A stretch of 9,454 bases of DNA from Gammaproteobacteria bacterium (lineage in GTDB: Bacteria > Gemmatimonadota > Gemmatimonadetes > Longimicrobiales > Gaopeijiaceae), in assembly GCA_009843625.1 (NCBI GenBank), contig VYDD01000387.1:1-9454 (forward strand). Reading direction: 5' to 3'. The notes below the pieces were generated by a model. That model was not told the DNA's origin and ran no database searches. It saw only the letters and a list, made by a program, of their open reading frames with translations. A program made the translations under genes and the position numbers. Position 1 is the stretch's first letter, and every line of letters starts with the position of its first letter. Of the stretch, positions 1 to 6,046 are shown piece after piece.

Positions 1-567
1 GATCGAGGAGTTGGCGACGACGCCCGACAGACAGATCACGGCGATCTCGGTGGTGCCGCCTCCGATGTCGATCACCATGTTGCCGGTCGGCGACTCGATG
101 GGCAGGCCCATGCCCACGGCGGCCGCGACTGGCTCCACCACCATGTACACGGATTTCGCGCCCGCCATCAGTGCCGACGAGCGGACGGCGCGCCGCTCGA
201 GCTCGGTGATACCCGAAGGAACGCCCACGACCACACGGGGCTTCATCCGGAACATGCGCCGGGACGTGACCCGCTTGAGGAAGTGGCGCAACATCATCTC
301 GGTGATGTCGACATCCGCGATCACGCCGTCCTTCAGGGGGCGAATCGCCTCGATGTCCTCCGGCGTGCGTCCGAGCATGCGCTTGGCGTCGAGGCCGATC
401 CCGAGGATCTTGCGCGAGGTCTTTTCCACGGCGACCACGCAGGGCTCGTTCACCACAACCCCCTCGCCCCGGACGTACACGAGGGTATTCGCGGTTCCCA
501 GGTCCACTGCGATGTCGTGGACGGGAACGAGGCTTCGGCGCGGCTTGAACCAACTGGAAGCAAGCAC
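1..567 (-). CDS. mreB: Rod shape-determining protein MreB, N-terminal 189 residues (3' end off window)
   Basis: MreB is a bacterial actin homologue. It forms ATP-dependent filaments under the inner membrane and guides the elongation machinery for peptidoglycan. The 189 codons cover the first half of the family's roughly 340 residues. The actin phosphate-1 loop DLGTANTLV is at residues 22-30, the MreB signature GVPSGITELERRAV is near 115-128, and the phosphate-2 loop DIGGGTTEIAVI is at 167-178. The frame is open to the window edge with no frameshift. I chose the GTG at 565-567 because it gives a short, Trp/Phe- and Arg-containing N-terminus (WFKPRR) before the core, as in homologues. No good Shine-Dalgarno precedes it, so a different non-ATG start remains possible. 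It lies 167 bases from ald and probably has its own transcription or leader control. Identity is very secure; the exact start is not. Confidence 0.96.
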   Translation of the reverse strand, partial: MLASSWFKPRRSLVPVHDIAVDLGTANTLVYVRGEGVVVNEPCVVAVEKTSRKILGIGLDAKRMLGRTPEDIEAIRPLKDGVIADVDITEMMLRHFLKRVTSRRMFRMKPRVVVGVPSGITELERRAVRSSALMAGAKSVYMVVEPVAAAVGMGLPIESPTGNMVIDIGGGTTEIAVICLSGVVANSSI

Positions 568-578
568 TCTAATTCTGT

Positions 579-584
579 TATTTA
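579..584 (-). promoter_or_regulatory. Possible -10 element (TAAATA) just before mreB
   Basis: The 35 bases before the mreB GTG are the most AT-rich run in the window. On the minus strand they contain TTGTAAATAACA. TAAATA resembles a sigma-70-type -10 box. Transcription from it would begin only a few bases from the GTG, giving a very short or leaderless mRNA, which would fit the missing Shine-Dalgarno. I see no -35 hexamer at normal spacing; TTGGGC at 606-611 is 21 bases away. This is a weak inference from composition. Confidence 0.2.
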
Positions 585-602
585 CAATGGTTTGGTGAGA
601 TT

Positions 603-719
603 GGCGCCCAAGGAGCAGGCAGACTCCGGCCAGCCCCCGGGGAGTGCCCGCATCTTAAGTTCTGGCGTGATCCGGAGCAAGATTCGGAGTCTGCCTCAGG
701 AGGGGTGTCCAAGGGCGCC
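603..719. repeat. Interrupted inverted repeat between ald and mreB
   Basis: This element fills most of the 167-base ald-mreB gap. The inner arms are a perfect 12-base inverted pair: 617-628 (AGGCAGACTCCG) and 685-696 (CGGAGTCTGCCT). The outer arms are a 7-base pair: 603-609 (GGCGCCC) and 713-719 (GGGCGCC). The loop (629-684) holds the palindrome CCCCGGGG at 635-642. It also holds a second copy of CCGGAG at 672-677, which could pair with 624-629 instead of the 685-690 partner, so two folds compete. The outer arm starts 15 bases past the ald stop, so the element could be a transcript end for ald, a leader structure for mreB, or both. There is no T-run like that of an intrinsic terminator. The repeat is seen directly; its role is inferred. 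Confidence 0.6.
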
Positions 720-734
720 GCCTGTCGACACGGG

Positions 735-1847
735 TCAGAAACAACTGCCGAGCGGCGTGGACCGCAGGCCGAACGCATCCGCCACCGCGGCGTGAACGAC
801 CTCGCCCCGCACCACGTTGAGACCACGGGCAAGGGCAGGATTGCGGCGACAGGCATCCCTCCAGCCTCCGGCCGCCAGCTCGAGGACATAGGGCAGCGTT
901 GCGTTGGTCAGCGCCAGCGTGCTCGTTCGAGGTACGCTGCCCGGGATGTTGGTGACGCCGTAGTGGATCACGCCGTCGACCACGTAGGTGGGAGCCTCGT
1001 GCGTGGTCGGCCGAATCGTCTCAACGCACCCGCCCTGATCGACGGACACGTCCACGATCACCGACCCGGGGCGCATGGTCGCGAGATCCTCCTCGAACAC
1101 CAGGAACGGCGTCCGCGCACCCGGCAGGAGCACCGCCCCGATGATCAGGTCCGAATCGCGTAACTGCTTGCGCACCGCGTAGCGCGTGGAGTAGAGGGGA
1201 TGGACGCCCGCGGGCATCACATCCGCCAGACGACGGAGCCGGGGAAGCGACGTGTCCAGAATGGAGACGCGCGCTCCAAGCCCTGCCGCCACCTTCGCCG
1301 CCTGGGTGCCCACGACGCCGCCCCCCAGAATCAGCACCTTGCCGGGCATGACTCCGGGAACGCCCCCGATGAGGATTCCGCTGCCGCCGGAGGAGCGGGT
1401 CAGGTATCGGACACCCTCCTGCACGGCCATTCTTCCGGCCACCTCGCTCATCGGCGTAAGGAGGGGCAGCGCGCCCTTGTCGGTGGCCACCGTCTCGTAT
1501 GCGATGGCCACGGTGCCGGACTCCATGACCGCCCGGGTGAGGGCTTCGGATGCGGCGAAGTGGAAATAGGTGAAGACGATCTGCCCCTCGCGCATGTCGG
1601 GCCACTCTGCGGCGAGAGGTTCCTTCACCTTCAGGATCATCCCTGCGCGCGCCCACAGCTCAGCCGCGCTGTCGACCACTTCCGCGCCCGCGCGCTGGTA
1701 GAAATCGTCGGTAAACCCGCTGGCCAGCCCGGCGTCCTTCTCGATGAGCACCTGATGGCCGGCCTGGGTCAGGGCTTCGACGCCCGCCGGAACCAGCGCG
1801 ACCCGGTACTCGTGTGTCTTGCGCTCGGCGGGAACTCCGATCAGCAT
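735..1847 (-). CDS. ald: Alanine dehydrogenase
   Basis: This cytoplasmic NAD-dependent enzyme interconverts L-alanine with pyruvate plus ammonium. It serves alanine catabolism or, in reverse, ammonium assimilation and NADH reoxidation. The 370 residues match the usual family length. The N-terminal signature GVPAERKTHEYRVALVP includes the pyruvate-binding Arg15. Lys75 (KVKEP) and His96 (YFHFA) are the substrate-site residues. The nucleotide loop GGGVVG is at 175-180, and Asp270 (DVSVDQGG) is the active-site aspartate. No key residue is missing. The ATG at 1845-1847 begins exactly at the conserved MxIGVP start. It lies 16 bases after the M16 peptidase stop without a clear ribosome-binding site, so it is probably translated from the upstream transcript. 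Its place at the end of an RNA-decay and translation operon is unusual. Related transhydrogenase subunits and lysine-forming saccharopine enzymes were considered, but the full-length Ald pattern fits better. Confidence 0.96.
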   Translation of the reverse strand: MLIGVPAERKTHEYRVALVPAGVEALTQAGHQVLIEKDAGLASGFTDDFYQRAGAEVVDSAAELWARAGMILKVKEPLAAEWPDMREGQIVFTYFHFAASEALTRAVMESGTVAIAYETVATDKGALPLLTPMSEVAGRMAVQEGVRYLTRSSGGSGILIGGVPGVMPGKVLILGGGVVGTQAAKVAAGLGARVSILDTSLPRLRRLADVMPAGVHPLYSTRYAVRKQLRDSDLIIGAVLLPGARTPFLVFEEDLATMRPGSVIVDVSVDQGGCVETIRPTTHEAPTYVVDGVIHYGVTNIPGSVPRTSTLALTNATLPYVLELAAGGWRDACRRNPALARGLNVVRGEVVHAAVADAFGLRSTPLGSCF

Positions 1848-1863
1848 GGCGTTCGCCGGGGCT

Positions 1864-3174
1864 TCAGGGTCCCAGACGCAGCAGGCACTGGCGGTCGGGA
1901 TGAAAGAACTCGGCCGCGGATTCGGCGACCTCCGCGTCCGTCACGCGATCGATACGTGACAGAAGTTCGTCCAGCGTGGTGAAGGGCTCCTGGTGAAGGG
2001 CGAAGCCCGCCAGCCGGTACAACCGGGCGCCGGGGCTCTCCAGAGAGAGCATGATCTGCCCCTTGACCTGACTCTTGACCTGGACGAGGTCTTCGCGCGG
2101 AAGGCCTTCGCGCGCCAGGGTGGCCAGCTCTTCCCTGATGGCGTCGATGACCTGGCCGGCCCCGTCGTGACGAGTGCCCGCGTAGATGCCGGAGATCCCC
2201 GCTCGGGAATAGAAGGACTGGAAGGTATACACCGAGTAGGCCAGGCCCAGTTCTTCGCGAATGCGCCGGAACAGCCGCGAACTCATGCCGCCCCCCATCG
2301 CCGCGGCGAGCAGCACCAGGGGGTATCGTCTGCGGTCGGCCCGGGGAGGGGTTACGGTTCCGGTCACAATGTGGGTCTGGGCCGTCTCCCGCCGGGCATG
2401 AACCTCCCTCCCCTCCACCGACCTCGGGTCGGGGATCGGGGTCTCGGGAACGCCGTCGGCTGCGCTGCGGAAGTAGTGTGCGGCCAGCTCCACTACCCGA
2501 TCGTGCGCCACGTTGCCGGTGGCGGCGACGACCATGCCTCCCGCGCCATAGCGGCTCCGGTGCAGATCGCGCAGGGAATCTCCCTCGATCGCCGAGACGG
2601 TGTCGCGGGTGCCCAGAATGGATGTCCCGTAGGGATGCCGGCCCCACAGGTGTTGGCCGTGCAGTTCGAAGGCGAAGTCCTCCGGAGCATCCTCGACCGC
2701 GGAGATCTCTTCGAGCACGACGCGCCGCTCAAGCTCCAGGTCTTCGTCGAAGAGCGTGGGGAAAAGCACCAGGTCGGCGAGCACATCGAGCGCCTGGGGC
2801 AGGTGCTCATCCAGCACGCGGGCCTGGAAGCTCGTGTGTTCCCGGCTGGTGAAGGCGTCGAGGGAACCACCCAGGCTCTCGAGGGCGAGCGCGATCTGCT
2901 CGCGTGAACGGTGTTGCGTTCCCCTGAAGACCATGTGCTCGAGCAGATGACTCGCCCCCAGCACATCTTCGCCGTCGTGCGCCGAACCCTGTGGGACCCA
3001 GACGCCGACTGCCGCCGAGCGGACCCCCGGAATCGATTCGCTGAGGACCTGGATGCCCGAGTCGAGCGTGGTGACCGCCATGCGGTCCCGGCTTCGGGTT
3101 GTGGCGGGAGCGGCAGGAACCAGCGCGGCCGGGCCGGTGGGCCGCAGGGATCGGCGGTATCGGCCAGGTGTCAC
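1864..3174 (-). CDS. M16 family zinc peptidase (processing-peptidase-like)
   Basis: This is a pitrilysin/insulinase-family (M16B-like) metallopeptidase, expected to cut short peptides or processing sites inside a clamshell chamber. Counting from the GTG at 3172-3174 it has 436 residues. The inverted zinc motif HLLEH is at 76-80 (His76, Glu79, His80), with the third ligand in the glutamate pair at 155-156 (VVLEEISAVED). The C-terminal M16 half carries the typical GLAYSVYTF segment near 310-318. A complete active site argues for a working peptidase rather than an inactive partner. The GTG overlaps the pnp stop by four bases (GTGA), which favours coupled translation. However, the first 31 residues are Arg/Pro/Ala-rich and not family-like, and the ATG at 3079-3081 (MAVTTLDSG) gives a 405-residue protein that starts where homologues do. 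Neither start has a strong Shine-Dalgarno. A peptidase of this family often follows pnp (mlpA in Bacillus). The substrate is unknown. Confidence 0.93.
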   Translation of the reverse strand: MTPGRYRRSLRPTGPAALVPAAPATTRSRDRMAVTTLDSGIQVLSESIPGVRSAAVGVWVPQGSAHDGEDVLGASHLLEHMVFRGTQHRSREQIALALESLGGSLDAFTSREHTSFQARVLDEHLPQALDVLADLVLFPTLFDEDLELERRVVLEEISAVEDAPEDFAFELHGQHLWGRHPYGTSILGTRDTVSAIEGDSLRDLHRSRYGAGGMVVAATGNVAHDRVVELAAHYFRSAADGVPETPIPDPRSVEGREVHARRETAQTHIVTGTVTPPRADRRRYPLVLLAAAMGGGMSSRLFRRIREELGLAYSVYTFQSFYSRAGISGIYAGTRHDGAGQVIDAIREELATLAREGLPREDLVQVKSQVKGQIMLSLESPGARLYRLAGFALHQEPFTTLDELLSRIDRVTDAEVAESAAEFFHPDRQCLLRLGP

Positions 3175-5297
3175 CGGCGGGCCCGGGACGCCGTTCCGCC
3201 CCGGGTGTTGTCCGCAAGCGCCGCGCGCCTGGAGAGGCGCAGCCGGCCCTTCTCGTCGATCGCGAGCAGCTTGACCCGCGTGATTTCGCCGACCTTGAGG
3301 ACGTCTTCGGTCTTGCCCACGCGCCCTTCAGCGAGTTCGGAAATGTGGCAGAGCCCTTCGGTGCCCGGGAAGATCTCGATGAATGCCCCGAAAGTGGTGG
3401 TGTTCTTGACGGGACCTTCGTAGATGCGTCCGACCTCGGGCTCCTGAGCGATGGCTTCGATCATTTCGCGGGCGCGTACGCCGGCCTCGCCCGAGACGGC
3501 GGCGATCTTCACGACGCCGGAGTCCTCGATGTCGATCTTGGCTCCGGTTTCATCCTGTATCGCCCTGATGGTCTTACCCTTGGGGCCAATGATCTCACCA
3601 ATCTTCTCAGGGTTGATCGAGATCGAGATGATGCGGGGGGCGTACTGGGACAGGTCGGTGCGGGCCGCCGGGATGGCGTGGTCCATCGCATCCAGAATGC
3701 GGCGTCGCGCCGTGCGCGCCCTGCCCAGCGCCTCCTGCATGATCGCCAGATCGAGCCCCTCGATCTTGATGTCCATCTGAATGGCGGTGACGCCCTTGCG
3801 GGTCCCGGCGACCTTGAAGTCCATGTCCCCCAGGGCGTCCTCCAGCCCGAGGATGTCGGTCAGGACCGCGAAGCGTTCGCCCTCCTTCACCAGCCCCATC
3901 GCCACCCCGGCGCACGACGCCTTGAGCGGCACCCCCGCATCCATCAGCGACAGCGAAGCAGCGCAAACGGAGGCCATGGACGAGGAGCCGTTCGATTCAA
4001 GAACGTCGGACACCACGCGGATCGTGTACGGGAAGTCGTCGTAGTCGGGAAGCAGGGGCTGAATGGCGCGTTCGGCCAGATTGCCGTGCCCCACTTCGCG
4101 CCGCGACGTCCCGCGGATGGGCCTGGCTTCGCCCACCGAGAAGGGCGGGAAGTTGTAGTGAAGCATGAACGACTTCGTGGTTTCCTCGAGGGTATCGATC
4201 GAATCGATGCGCTGTTCGTCGCGCGAGGTGCCGAGGGTGACCACGCCCAGGGCCTGCGTCTGCCCGCGCGTGAAGAGGGCCGATCCGTGCGGCCGTGGCA
4301 GGACGCCCACCTCGCATCCGAGCTGGCGGATGTCGTCGACGCCACGACCGTCAGCGCGCCTGCCCTGGTCCAGGATGCCCGCGCGCACGTGCTGCTTTTC
4401 CAGGTTGCGCAGGACTCCCTTCACTGCGGCGCGGGCCTCCTCGCTCTCGGTTCCCTCCGTCTGCAGTTGGCCGGCCACCTCATCTCCGAGCTCGGCCAAG
4501 GCCGCGGCCCGAGCCTGCTTTTCCTCCACCTCGAACGCGGCCGCCACCCCGTCCCGGGCGAGTGCTTCGACCTGGCCGACCAGCTCCGGAGCCGGCTCCA
4601 CGCTGGTCCACTCCATCTCGTCCTCGTAAGCCCCGGCGACGAGATCACGCTGCATGGCCACCAGCTCGCGGATCGCCTCGTGAGCGACGCCCAGCCCTTC
4701 GAGGAGATCCTCTTCGGGCACCTCCACCGCGGCGCCTTCGACCATGGTGATCGCCTCGGCCGATCCCGCCACCACCAGGTCGACATCCGAATACTCGAGC
4801 TGCTGGAAGGTGGGATTCACGATCCAGGAGCCCTGAATCCGGCCCATGCGCACCGACGCCACCGGGACATGGAAGGGAATCTTCGACATGTTGAGCGCCA
4901 CCGAGGCGCCCACCAGGCCGAGGACGTCCGCATCGTTCTCCTGATCCGCGCTCAGGATGTAGCAGATGATCTGGGTCTCGTTCATGTACCCTTTCGGGAA
5001 CAGCGGACGGATGGGGCGATCGATCGAGCGCGCCGCCAGGATCTCCTTCTCGCCCGGGCGGCCCTCCCGCTTGAAGAAGCCCCCGGGAATCTTGCCGCCG
5101 GCGTAGGTCTTCTCGCGGTACTCGACGGTGAGGGGGAAAAAGGGAAGATGGGTTGGCTTCATCTGTGCCGTGGCCGTGCACAGCACCATCGTATCGCCAA
5201 AACGAACGAGGCAGGCCCCGTGGGCCTGCTTCGCCATGCGCCCGGTCTCCAGGACCAGGGTGCGTCCTGCAAACTGTCGCTCGATTCTATTCAGCAT
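3171..5297 (-). CDS. pnp: Polyribonucleotide nucleotidyltransferase (PNPase)
   Basis: PNPase is a trimeric phosphorolytic 3'-5' exoribonuclease that releases nucleoside diphosphates during mRNA decay, and it can add 3' tails in reverse. All domains of the usual roughly 700-residue protein are present. The first RNase PH domain spans about 10-145 and includes the conserved FFKREGR at 74-80. An all-helical linker follows at about 235-305, then the catalytic second RNase PH domain at about 310-545. The phosphate-binding serines are at 438-440 (GSSSMAS), and the metal-site aspartates are Asp487 and Asp493 in EDALGDMDF. A KH domain carries GPKG at 571-574, and an S1 domain spans about 622-690. The ATG at 5295-5297 is 8 bases after the rpsO stop. 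A weak AGG overlaps that stop, so translation likely depends on rpsO read-through. The short gap leaves no room for the RNase III-cut hairpin that controls pnp in E. coli. Confidence 0.98.
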   Translation of the reverse strand: MLNRIERQFAGRTLVLETGRMAKQAHGACLVRFGDTMVLCTATAQMKPTHLPFFPLTVEYREKTYAGGKIPGGFFKREGRPGEKEILAARSIDRPIRPLFPKGYMNETQIICYILSADQENDADVLGLVGASVALNMSKIPFHVPVASVRMGRIQGSWIVNPTFQQLEYSDVDLVVAGSAEAITMVEGAAVEVPEEDLLEGLGVAHEAIRELVAMQRDLVAGAYEDEMEWTSVEPAPELVGQVEALARDGVAAAFEVEEKQARAAALAELGDEVAGQLQTEGTESEEARAAVKGVLRNLEKQHVRAGILDQGRRADGRGVDDIRQLGCEVGVLPRPHGSALFTRGQTQALGVVTLGTSRDEQRIDSIDTLEETTKSFMLHYNFPPFSVGEARPIRGTSRREVGHGNLAERAIQPLLPDYDDFPYTIRVVSDVLESNGSSSMASVCAASLSLMDAGVPLKASCAGVAMGLVKEGERFAVLTDILGLEDALGDMDFKVAGTRKGVTAIQMDIKIEGLDLAIMQEALGRARTARRRILDAMDHAIPAARTDLSQYAPRIISISINPEKIGEIIGPKGKTIRAIQDETGAKIDIEDSGVVKIAAVSGEAGVRAREMIEAIAQEPEVGRIYEGPVKNTTTFGAFIEIFPGTEGLCHISELAEGRVGKTEDVLKVGEITRVKLLAIDEKGRLRLSRRAALADNTRGGTASRARR

Positions 5298-5305
5298 TCT
5301 CTGAC

Positions 5306-5566
5306 CTAGTGGCGGAGACCGAGGTCCGCGATGAGTTCGCGGTACTTCTCGTAGTCGGTCCGCTTCATGTACTCGAGGAGCCGCCTTCGCCGGCCCACCA
5401 TCTTGAGCAGGCCCTGGCGGCTGTGATGGTCCTTCTTGTGCGCGCGGAAGTGACCTTGGAGATGATTGATTCGGTGGGTCAGGATCGCGATCTGAACGGG
5501 TGCACTGCCCCGGTCACCATCATGAACCTGATACTTGCGGATGACTTCTTCCTTAACGAATCCCAT
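5306..5566 (-). CDS. rpsO: 30S ribosomal protein S15
   Basis: S15 is a primary 16S rRNA-binding protein of the small subunit platform and also forms a bridge to the 50S subunit. The 86 residues are close to the usual 88-89. The family pattern is intact: RINHLQGHFRAHKKDHHSRQ near 32-51, then GLLKMVGRRRRLLEYMKR and a C-terminal ELIADLGLR. The ATG at 5564-5566 is supported by GAGGAGG ten bases upstream. It is followed closely by pnp, the classic rpsO-pnp pair. The 135-base upstream gap contains a nested inverted repeat, which would suit S15 autoregulation of its own mRNA as known in several bacteria. Identity is certain; the control mechanism is inferred. Confidence 0.98.
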   Translation of the reverse strand: MGFVKEEVIRKYQVHDGDRGSAPVQIAILTHRINHLQGHFRAHKKDHHSRQGLLKMVGRRRRLLEYMKRTDYEKYRELIADLGLRH

Positions 5567-5576
5567 CGCGGGACCG

Positions 5577-5583
5577 CCTCCTC
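5577..5583 (-). promoter_or_regulatory. Ribosome-binding site of rpsO (GAGGAGG)
   Basis: The minus strand reads GAGGAGG followed by ten bases (CGGTCCCGCG) and the rpsO ATG. It is the strongest Shine-Dalgarno in the window. It marks rpsO as an independently initiated gene, unlike the overlap-coupled genes before it, and it fixes the rpsO start. Confidence 0.85.
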
Positions 5584-5609
5584 AAGAGTCTTACGCTGCA
5601 AGGGAAGCC

Positions 5610-5685
5610 GGGGCGCGAACCCACTGACTTGTAAACGGCGACCAAAGCTAGCCATAAGGGATGGGGGCTACAAGGCGCGCGCCCC
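5610..5685 (-). promoter_or_regulatory. Structured rpsO leader, candidate S15-responsive element
   Basis: Between the PCD stop and the rpsO ribosome-binding site there are nested complementary arms. P1 pairs 5678-5685 with 5610-5617 (GGGGCGCG with CGCGCCCC on the minus strand, 8 perfect pairs). P2 pairs 5669-5674 with 5628-5633 (CTTGTA with TACAAG, 6 perfect pairs). A smaller apical stem can form from ATGGCT (5650-5655) with CAT and GC at 5661-5668, leaving a CCC bulge. P1 and P2 are separated by 3 bases on one side and 10 on the other. P1 ends 26 bases before the Shine-Dalgarno. Ribosomal protein S15 is known to bind varied folded leaders of its own mRNA in several bacterial groups, which is why I propose that role. 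The pairing is seen directly; the ligand is inference. Confidence 0.5.
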
Positions 5686-5701
5686 AACCGGGCGACACGG
5701 C

Positions 5702-6046
5702 TCAGCCTTCGCCGAACGCCACGTCGGTCCTGGCGGCCATGACGAAGTCGTTTACATGGAGGTTGCGGATCTTGTGGGTCCACCAGGAAACGGTGACCCG
5801 CCCCCATTCCGTCAGGAGGGCCGGGTGATGTCCCTGCTCCTCGGCGAGCGCGCCCACGCGGTTGGTGAACGACAGGGCCTGGACGAAGTCCGGGAAAGAG
5901 AAGACGCGCTCGAGACGGGGAATGCCGTCGCGCTCTACGATCTCCCAGTCGGGAATCTGCGGACGCCACGCCGAGACTTCGGCTTCGCTGGCGGGAGGCG
6001 CTCCCGCCCTGCACGGTTCACAGGTCTGACGGGTCGGTTCGGTCAT
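5702..6046 (-). CDS. phhB: Pterin-4a-carbinolamine dehydratase (PCD/DCoH family)
   Basis: PCD dehydrates 4a-hydroxytetrahydrobiopterin so that the pterin cofactor of aromatic amino-acid hydroxylases can be recycled. Many bacteria carry it without an obvious hydroxylase partner. The product has 114 residues. It shows an N-terminal CEPCRAGAPP element common in bacterial PCDs (about 9-18), the catalytic QGHHPAL at 71-77, then VTVSWWTHKI with His91, and HVNDFVMAARTD at the C-terminus. These give the expected His-His-Pro and third histidine of the active site. The ATG at 6044-6046 overlaps the ribF stop (ATGA), so translation is coupled to ribF. The same frame stays open to 6328, but that extension lies inside ribF and is Arg/Pro-rich, so it is not used. 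No aromatic amino-acid hydroxylase is in the window. The physiological substrate here is uncertain, and the symbol is by family only. Confidence 0.92.
   Translation of the reverse strand: MTEPTRQTCEPCRAGAPPASEAEVSAWRPQIPDWEIVERDGIPRLERVFSFPDFVQALSFTNRVGALAEEQGHHPALLTEWGRVTVSWWTHKIRNLHVNDFVMAARTDVAFGEG

Noticed and set aside
603..719. Small transposable element (MITE) reading of the ald-mreB repeat
   Set aside because: No target-site duplication flanks the arms, and no second copy is seen in the window. A genome-wide search could reopen this.
3099..5309. 736-residue plus-strand open frame opposite pnp
   Set aside because: It shares codon boundaries with pnp. In that register, plus-strand stops require TTA, CTA or TCA codons in pnp, which are rare at high G+C, so a long shadow frame is expected. 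It has no recognisable domain.
5601..5690. tRNA-like GGTTCGCG segment in the rpsO leader
   Set aside because: The T-arm stem has mismatches, no matching acceptor stem or anticodon arm could be assembled, and the segment is better explained by the nested hairpin arms.
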